DNA of 64,000 nucleotides from Chitinophaga pinensis DSM 2588 (GTDB lineage Bacteria > Bacteroidota > Bacteroidia > Chitinophagales > Chitinophagaceae): contig NC_013132.1 of assembly GCF_000024005.1 (NCBI RefSeq), positions 7,930,001-7,994,000 of the forward strand, read 5' to 3'. Numbering within the stretch: the first letter of the stretch is position 1; each line of letters opens with the position of its first letter. This document shows positions 58,593 to 64,000 of this stretch, piece by piece. The notes beneath the pieces were generated by a model, which saw only the letters and a program-made list of their open reading frames with translations, was not told where the DNA came from and did no database searches. A program made the position numbers and the translations under genes.

Positions 58593-60482
58593 ATGTTCAA
58601 GTTTAGCTATACCGTCAGACTATACCTTATCTCCTTATTCTTTTTCTTTGGTTTGCAAACATTTGCGCAATCTTCCTTCCAGTTGAAAGAGGGTCGCGGA
58701 ACTAAAACCTGTGTCGCCTGCGAGGCTGTGCTAAAAGAAAAACCCGATGAGGTGCTTTATGGTATCCAGCTCGATGGAGATGATATCATTTTCAGCACCA
58801 ATAGCATTGCCTGGTTTTACAAACTCTTCAATCAGCCAGGTATGGGTATGACAGTAGACCTCATTGCCCGCAGCCGTTACAGTTGTAATACAGCTCCACC
58901 GCAGCATGATCTTACCAATGGTTTCGTCATTAAACCCCTCTATCGCGATGAATTACTTAAAAAAGCCGACACTATAGGAGGAAACGTAGAAATTAAAATA
59001 GGCAAAGTGCCTGTTCATCTCCGGAATGAAATATTGGAAGGCAATCTTGTAATCATTAACAATGGAAACCTCTGTACCTACTGGCAATCGGTAAATATTG
59101 ACCGCGGCAGCCTGGATCTGTTACCAATGGGTTTTTATACAGATACCCTGTTCCAAATGGACATGACCGACCACTCAGATACGGCTGCGCGCATCCTCTA
59201 TACTGTTAAAAAGACGATTACTGTTCCTTTTAAAAAAGGGACTGCCGCGTTTCAAACAGAGGACTTACTCCTGCTACGGAAGACATTGGGTGCAGGCAAT
59301 TATAGCGTACGACACCTTGAATTACGTGCCTATTCCTCGGTAGATGGTCCGGAGGAGGTCAACCGCCAGCTGATGCAAAAACGTGCTACAGCCGTACAGA
59401 ATGCTATTACTGGCATTGCTCCCGGCAAATTCGCTGCTACCATCATTCCCGCGGAAAACTGGATTGAGTTTAACCGTGATGTGCTTCCAAAACTGCCACA
59501 ACTCACAGGACTATCCAAGAAAGCAGTTAAACAACAACTACAGGACAAAACACTGTTAAGTCAGATAGAACCGATCCTCGCCACACACCGGAAAGCCGTC
59601 ATTACCGTCTGGCTGGATAACAACACCCGTGTAGGCGATCTGACTAATGAAGCGCTTGTCCCTGCCTTTAATGCATCTGTGAAAGAAAAGAGATTAGCTG
59701 ACAGCCGAAGGATAGTCAAAGAAATTGCCGTGCGTATTGCCGAAAACAGACTACCCGATTATTACATCGATATGTTGAAAGTACCCACTTCAATAGACTA
59801 CGATGACCTGTTATCTGACCTGGCAGTGTACCGGTATAATCTCGGACAGATTTTTGAAACAGATGCATTAGAAACGCTCTATGACCTCAGGAAACACACA
59901 CCAGCCGATCCTTATCTGAACTACAATATCTGTGTACTTGAACTGAACGCGTTGAAATACGGTAATTTTCCAGATATCAGTACGGAGAAACTGGCAATAA
60001 CCATCAACTCACTGGGTAAACTGGGTATACATCCATCGCTTGTTAAACGTATGCTGCTCAATTATCAAATCGTACTGGCCGGCCAATATATGCGGCGTTC
60101 ACAATATGATGAAAAAGATCAAGCGGTTGAATATATCAATGAAGCTTTTGAAACGCTGACACTCAATGACCAGGAACGCTATTCACTCGCCAAATTCTTT
60201 ACCGAATACGGACGCAAAGACCTTGCTATGAGTATCATTCTTCCCCGTGTAAGTCAACTCGACACTTCCGAGGATATTATCTTTTACTTCATTAATCTCT
60301 GTTTCTTCGACAGCACTTACTATGAAAGCGCGCCTTTCTCTAATGCCGTATTAAACGCTGCAAACATTAACAGGGCCCGGTTCTGTCAGTTCTTCCAACC
60401 CGCCGAAAATGGGGGCGCCAGCATTCAGTTACTGGAAACGGAAATACTGCGGAAATATCATTGTGATAACTGTCCGCAATAA
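58593..60482 (+). CDS. Large exported protein with an OmpA-like stretch
   Basis: The 629-residue protein has a signal peptide (MFKFSYTVRLYLISLFFFFGLQTFAQ). An early Cys pair (CVACEAVL) lies in a beta-rich first third. A segment near residues 225-270 (HLELRAYSSVDGPEEVNRQLMQKRATAVQNAI) follows the OmpA-C pattern. The C-terminal half is helical, with TPR-like ALDTLYDLRKHTPADPYLNYNICVLELNAL. The end has CDNCPQ, and FINLCFFDSTYYESAPFSNAV before it. It may be a periplasmic or envelope scaffold. It faces the next gene, with a hairpin between. Confidence 0.7.
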   Translation: MFKFSYTVRLYLISLFFFFGLQTFAQSSFQLKEGRGTKTCVACEAVLKEKPDEVLYGIQLDGDDIIFSTNSIAWFYKLFNQPGMGMTVDLIARSRYSCNTAPPQHDLTNGFVIKPLYRDELLKKADTIGGNVEIKIGKVPVHLRNEILEGNLVIINNGNLCTYWQSVNIDRGSLDLLPMGFYTDTLFQMDMTDHSDTAARILYTVKKTITVPFKKGTAAFQTEDLLLLRKTLGAGNYSVRHLELRAYSSVDGPEEVNRQLMQKRATAVQNAITGIAPGKFAATIIPAENWIEFNRDVLPKLPQLTGLSKKAVKQQLQDKTLLSQIEPILATHRKAVITVWLDNNTRVGDLTNEALVPAFNASVKEKRLADSRRIVKEIAVRIAENRLPDYYIDMLKVPTSIDYDDLLSDLAVYRYNLGQIFETDALETLYDLRKHTPADPYLNYNICVLELNALKYGNFPDISTEKLAITINSLGKLGIHPSLVKRMLLNYQIVLAGQYMRRSQYDEKDQAVEYINEAFETLTLNDQERYSLAKFFTEYGRKDLAMSIILPRVSQLDTSEDIIFYFINLCFFDSTYYESAPFSNAVLNAANINRARFCQFFQPAENGGASIQLLETEILRKYHCDNCPQ

Positions 60483-60565
60483 TAAACAGGAGATTAGGTA
60501 ATACATGTACTGTACGAGAATAGCGGACCAGTCACCAAACTCTACAAATAGTAACACAAATAAAA

Positions 60566-60596
60566 TAGCCTGCCGGTGTTGACTACCAGCAGGCTA
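60566..60596. terminator. Bidirectional terminator
   Basis: TAGCCTGC and GCAGGCTA (with inner GGT/ACC) flank a short loop between two convergent genes. Confidence 0.75.
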
Positions 60597-60612
60597 TAAT
60601 AATTATCCTACC

Positions 60613-61665
60613 TTATGCGTAATAATAATATTTTCTGATATCACGCTCTTCCAGTCTGCCTTCATTATCCACATAGCTGATCACAAATTCCAGTTGCGAT
60701 TGTTCATTGTATTCATTACGATACACCATTTTGCTTAATACCTCATTGAACTCAACATGCCAATACGCTACTGCCATTTCTTTGTTCATATGATCATACG
60801 TCTTCACGGTCTTTGTTTGAATATCCATACCAAGCCTGTCCATGTATTGCTTATCAAAATGAGCGATCTCGTATTCCATGTGTGTTTCCCTTAACATGGC
60901 ATATAATGCCTCCATATCATAATATCCGGTAATAAAATCCGCATTCGAAGTAAATGATCCGAGCTCTGTCACCACATTCCCATCCCAGATATTTTCATCC
61001 ACTTTATACAGTATCATACGACCATCATATCGTCCATAATACTCGGTCTTCAGTAACTTTTTATCATCATAGTAAAAGTACTTCCGCTGCTGGGCAAGGT
61101 ATTGTGCGTCCTTATACTTATGTACAATCTGCTCTTCTGTCAACAGCTTGCTTTCACCATAGAGATAGATCACCTGCTCTGCAAACTGTTCATCCCGGAA
61201 TGTGGTTTTTGATTCCAATACTCCATACTGATAAGTAAACACACTTCTGAGTACTGTCCCTTCTTCAGATACGCTTTTCTCAGCTACTTTAAGTCCGTCA
61301 CGATACTCGTAACTCGCACTCGTTTTGATATTATGCCGGACGCTATGTGATTGCTCATATATCAGCATCCCCTTTTCATATTTTTCTTCACGGATATGCC
61401 ATGCTTCATCCAACTTATGCCAGTTGCCTGTTCCCAATAACTGCCGCCCCTTTAAAAGGAAAGCATCGTAAGTGCTGGTCCCGTGCTGGTACCTCGCGAT
61501 ACGGAGATGTTGTTCCGAATAATCATAAACCTGTAAAGTTCCTCCGTCATTCTCCTCACTCTTGATCTTTTCGGCTATTGCAATGATCTGCCCTTCTTCA
61601 TTGTAAAATGTTTCTTTTATGGCAGTAGTATCCGCATCCCGGTAAATTTCCTTCCAAAGGCGCAT
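60613..61665 (-). CDS. Uncharacterised protein with antitoxin-like strand repeats
   Basis: The 350-residue cytosolic protein is built of short Tyr-rich repeats: YNEEGQIIAIAEKI, YEYRDGLKVAEKSVSEEG, FTYQYGVLESKTTF, and YFYYDDKKLLKTEYYG. The pattern resembles MORN/YD-type repeats of Bacteroidota proteins. The C-terminal part has YNEQSQLEFVISYVDNEGRLE. No signal peptide is present. I cannot name a family. Confidence 0.65.
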   Translation of the reverse strand: MRLWKEIYRDADTTAIKETFYNEEGQIIAIAEKIKSEENDGGTLQVYDYSEQHLRIARYQHGTSTYDAFLLKGRQLLGTGNWHKLDEAWHIREEKYEKGMLIYEQSHSVRHNIKTSASYEYRDGLKVAEKSVSEEGTVLRSVFTYQYGVLESKTTFRDEQFAEQVIYLYGESKLLTEEQIVHKYKDAQYLAQQRKYFYYDDKKLLKTEYYGRYDGRMILYKVDENIWDGNVVTELGSFTSNADFITGYYDMEALYAMLRETHMEYEIAHFDKQYMDRLGMDIQTKTVKTYDHMNKEMAVAYWHVEFNEVLSKMVYRNEYNEQSQLEFVISYVDNEGRLEERDIRKYYYYA

Positions 61666-61752
61666 CTGGTATATATTTTATTACAATATAATAAAATATA
61701 CATTGCAGGAGAAAGTGAGTACAGAAATAGGGCTTGGCACCTATACCGGCCT

Positions 61753-62154
61753 TTAGGCGTAATCTCCCTGCGGAATGGGCTCTTCTATCAGCACAGCCCC
61801 ATTTTTATCCAGATATGTACACACCATCCTTTCCGTATCGATCACCCATTTTTCCACACCTGCATTCGCTGCCTGCTGACAGAAAGTGAGAAAATCCGTC
61901 TGCCCTTGCTGATGAATGGCAATCGTATGCCGCAAAGCTGCTGCTGAAGAACTGCTGTTGATCTCTTGGGGATCATAGATCGGTATGCTCTCTACCTGGT
62001 GGTTATCATCCCCGTAGTAAACGGTAGTACCATCCTGTACCAGGTATTCATAACGCCGCAGTCCCATTCCTTTAATTTCCTGTACATAGCGGGGAAAATC
62101 TGCGCCCGTTTTAACTTTTGCGTGTGCCGCTTTTAATTGCTGTAATGTAAACAT
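61753..62154 (-). CDS. DUF1398 family protein
   Basis: The protein is 133 residues from ATG 62154 (MFTLQQLKAAHAKVKTGADFPRYVQEIKGMGLRRYEYLV), the DUF1398 start. The family body YLVQDGTTVYYGDD and LTFCQQAANAGVEKWVIDTERMVCTYLD is present, with the family's usual length (about 130). A longer frame to 62238 overlaps the transporter gene and lacks family character. Function unknown; E. coli YbcV is a relative. Confidence 0.85.
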   Translation of the reverse strand: MFTLQQLKAAHAKVKTGADFPRYVQEIKGMGLRRYEYLVQDGTTVYYGDDNHQVESIPIYDPQEINSSSSAAALRHTIAIHQQGQTDFLTFCQQAANAGVEKWVIDTERMVCTYLDKNGAVLIEEPIPQGDYA

Positions 62155-62210
62155 ATGTGAATGATTGTGCAGCAAAATTATCCATCCCGGGCCTTTCTTA
62201 CGTGAAACGT

Positions 62211-63302
62211 TTACGATCTTTTGAAAATCTTCCCCCATTTTTTCAAACCGCCACTCTCTTTCTTATCCTGCCCCAACAAATAAGCATACGGCTGCATCAC
62301 AGGTATATGATCAAAAATCACCTTCATCATGCCCATCAATGGAATCGCCATCACCATGCCTGGAATGCCCCACAACAATTCCCCCGCTACTAATCCGACA
62401 ATTGTCGCCATCGGATTGATGTCTACACCAGAACCTACTACCAGCGGCTCTAACAGGTAAGACTGAATAAACTGTACCAGTCCATAAGTGATCAGAATGC
62501 CTGTTACCAGCGTCATGTCTCCACCCTGTACCAAAGACATCAACAAGGTTAATGCTGTTCCCGTAAGATTACCTACGAATGGAATGATCTCCAGCAGGCC
62601 ACAAAGAATGGCGAAAAAGAAAGCATTCTTTACACCGACAATAGTAAATCCAATGCCATACATCACCCACAGGAAGATGATCATCAACAACAAGCCCTTC
62701 AGATATTGCTGTGCTGTTTCCTGCGTCTTATGCATACAAGCCACTGCCTTTTCTTTTTCACTATGTGGCACCAAACGCACGATAAATCCCTTGATACGCC
62801 CCCTGAAAAAAGTAAATAAAAACACGTATACCAATACCAGCAAAAAATCAGTCAGAAAACCGCCAAATCCGCTGATAATACCTGTCAACACCGAACTGGC
62901 CTTACCAGCGGAAGATTCCTGCTGTTCTTTGAGCATTTGCGCCTGTTTCTCCTGACTAATCCCGTATTCAGTACTTAACCATCCCCTTAACTGCTGATAC
63001 TTTTCCATCATTTGTTGCTCCAGCTGTGAGGCATTCTCTGCAATGTCTGATACCTGCCAGCTCACAAATAATACCACCAGCACCAGGAATCCAACAAAAA
63101 GTAATAAAGACAACAGGATGGCCACTGCGTTATTTATACCTTTTGTACACAACCACTTACTGACGGGCAATAACAACATAGCTAAAAGTCCGGCAAATGC
63201 GATAGGAACAAAGAAGGGTTTCCCATAAACCAGGATCAGCACAACCAGTGTTAATATCATCAGAATAGCAGCAGCATTGATAGCTTTTGTACGGTAAATC
63301 AT
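62211..63302 (-). CDS. AI-2E family transporter
   Basis: This 363-residue membrane protein has about eight hydrophobic helices. Landmarks are VYGKPFFVPIAFAGLLAMLLLPVSKWL, GISQEKQ in a soluble loop, FGGFLTDFLLVLVYVFLFTFFRG and the C-terminal LLEPLVVGSGVDINPMATIVGLVAGELLWGIPGMVMAIPL. The family includes AI-2 exporter TqsA and Na+/H+ antiporter-like members, so the substrate is open. It is followed at a 56-base gap by the DUF1398 gene in the same direction. Confidence 0.92.
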   Translation of the reverse strand: MIYRTKAINAAAILMILTLVVLILVYGKPFFVPIAFAGLLAMLLLPVSKWLCTKGINNAVAILLSLLLFVGFLVLVVLFVSWQVSDIAENASQLEQQMMEKYQQLRGWLSTEYGISQEKQAQMLKEQQESSAGKASSVLTGIISGFGGFLTDFLLVLVYVFLFTFFRGRIKGFIVRLVPHSEKEKAVACMHKTQETAQQYLKGLLLMIIFLWVMYGIGFTIVGVKNAFFFAILCGLLEIIPFVGNLTGTALTLLMSLVQGGDMTLVTGILITYGLVQFIQSYLLEPLVVGSGVDINPMATIVGLVAGELLWGIPGMVMAIPLMGMMKVIFDHIPVMQPYAYLLGQDKKESGGLKKWGKIFKRS

Positions 63303-63453
63303 AATGGGTAAGCATCAGTTAATACCATATCAGTCGCAACAACGATGCCATGCACTTTTACCCGTTTGTCAGTCCGGACAATATAGCCGATACGGATGAG
63401 GCAGGCTTACCATTATTCTCTGAAACATTGTAGCTTAGTTGAAAATAATCATC

Positions 63454-64000
63454 TTGAAAACCATTATCACCTTATTAAAATTCCTGCTGCTGAGTGAGTA
63501 CCCCTCCGGCTCTGCCATCAGTTACTATAAAGACCAGCTGTATATCATCGGCGATGATGCCAGTACACTCCTGGTACTCGACAGTAATTATCACGAGGTA
63601 CGTACTGTTCCCTTCTTTCATTATAATGAAAAACGGATCCCCAAAGCGCAAAAAGCAGATCTTGAAACAGCTGTCATAATCGGTAAAGACGGGCAGAAAA
63701 ACCTGCTTGCGTTGGGATCTGCGGCCACCAGGGAAAGAGAACAGATCATACTATACCCTCTTGATACTACGGATAGTCAGCCAACCTATATTTCTTCCAC
63801 TTCCTTTATCCAACGCCTGCAACAAATACCTGAAATTAATATTGAAGGCGCCACCCTGGCAGGCCAACACCTGATTCTGAGCAACCGTGGCAACGAAAGT
63901 AATCCCATCAATCACCTTATTATCACGACACCCGATTTCTGGCAATATCCCGAAAAGGCGCCTCTCCACATTTCAGCCATCAACATTCCTTTTGCGCTTC
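63454..64000 (+). CDS. Partial protein, C-terminus off the window (DUF6929-like)
   Basis: An open frame from TTG 63454 (TTG 63439 is another option) runs to the window edge. The product holds SEYPSGSAISYYKDQLYIIGDDASTLLVLD, KRIPKAQKADLETAVIIG, and LILSNRGNESNPINHLIITTPDF. These resemble the DUF6929 group, beta-propeller or esterase-like in Bacteroidota. It has no ATG near the start, and the C-terminus is missing. A probable start at a TTG or GTG is inferred. Confidence 0.55.
   Translation, partial: MKTIITLLKFLLLSEYPSGSAISYYKDQLYIIGDDASTLLVLDSNYHEVRTVPFFHYNEKRIPKAQKADLETAVIIGKDGQKNLLALGSAATREREQIILYPLDTTDSQPTYISSTSFIQRLQQIPEINIEGATLAGQHLILSNRGNESNPINHLIITTPDFWQYPEKAPLHISAINIPFAL

Overview
The window looks like a chromosome segment from a Bacteroidota bacterium of the Chitinophaga type (family Chitinophagaceae). 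This is an inference. It rests on Bacteroidota promoters (TTG, about 19 bases, TAnnTTTG) before several genes, Shine-Dalgarno sites absent from most native genes, many small lipoproteins with a Cys-Ser/Lys-Lys-Asp start, and Bacteroidota-typical families (DUF3810, DUF3667, UvrA2, NtrY-like kinases, GreA-like proteins). tRNA genes lack an encoded CCA.

Positions 1-29190 are ordinary core genome: a DUF3810 metalloprotease-like protein, a fructosamine kinase, two large sensor kinases, the DUF177-rpmF-plsX cluster, mazG, tex, an enoyl-CoA hydratase, an Fpg/Nei glycosylase, a HipA-like/DUF3037 pair, uvrA2, secreted proteins and lipoproteins, hsp20, and then tRNA-Gly(GCC) and tRNA-Leu(TAA). Two copies of an AATTAGGAATTA-bordered palindromic element, each with a bidirectional terminator, sit between convergent genes at 1.8-2.05 and 6.1-6.3 kb.

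Positions 29.1-53.5 kb are an accessory island that begins at tRNA-Leu. Its left part (29.1-35.8 kb) is a Bacteroidota-style mobilizable module: a large serine recombinase whose 3' end runs antisense through the tRNA, three paralogous small charged proteins, a MobA/VirD2-type relaxase, MobC, a probable oriT and a VirD4/TraG coupling protein. AT-rich unknown cargo follows at 36.0-37.7 kb. A second module (38.0-45.6 kb) carries DUF4224, a tyrosine integrase ending in a tRNA-Met 3' fragment, a MobF relaxase-helicase, a RES protein broken by one in-frame stop, ArdC, a primase-like protein and an HTH protein. Several of these genes have clear Shine-Dalgarno sites. Next is a 3.4 kb unit (45.8-49.2 kb) bounded by about 60-base inverted repeats. 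It holds a compact operon of a small serine recombinase, two paralogous unknown proteins and a lipoprotein, plus a separate 87-residue protein. An AAA ATPase-DUF4435 fusion, probably a defence gene, follows. The right edge (51.0-53.5 kb) is a scar zone with two decayed tRNA-Leu-like ends, an IS3-family element, and a glycerophosphodiester phosphodiesterase lacking its 5' half.

Positions 54.0-64.0 kb return to core genome: an SGNH hydrolase, a four-gene minus-strand cluster that includes a GreA/B-like protein, secreted and unknown proteins, a DUF1398 protein, an AI-2E family transporter and a partial gene at the edge.

The most unusual material is the composite island, which has two relaxase classes, three unrelated site-specific recombinases and two tRNA-derived recombinase tails, together with the inverted-repeat-bounded 3.4 kb unit. 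No T4SS mating-pore genes are visible, so the island can at most be mobilizable.
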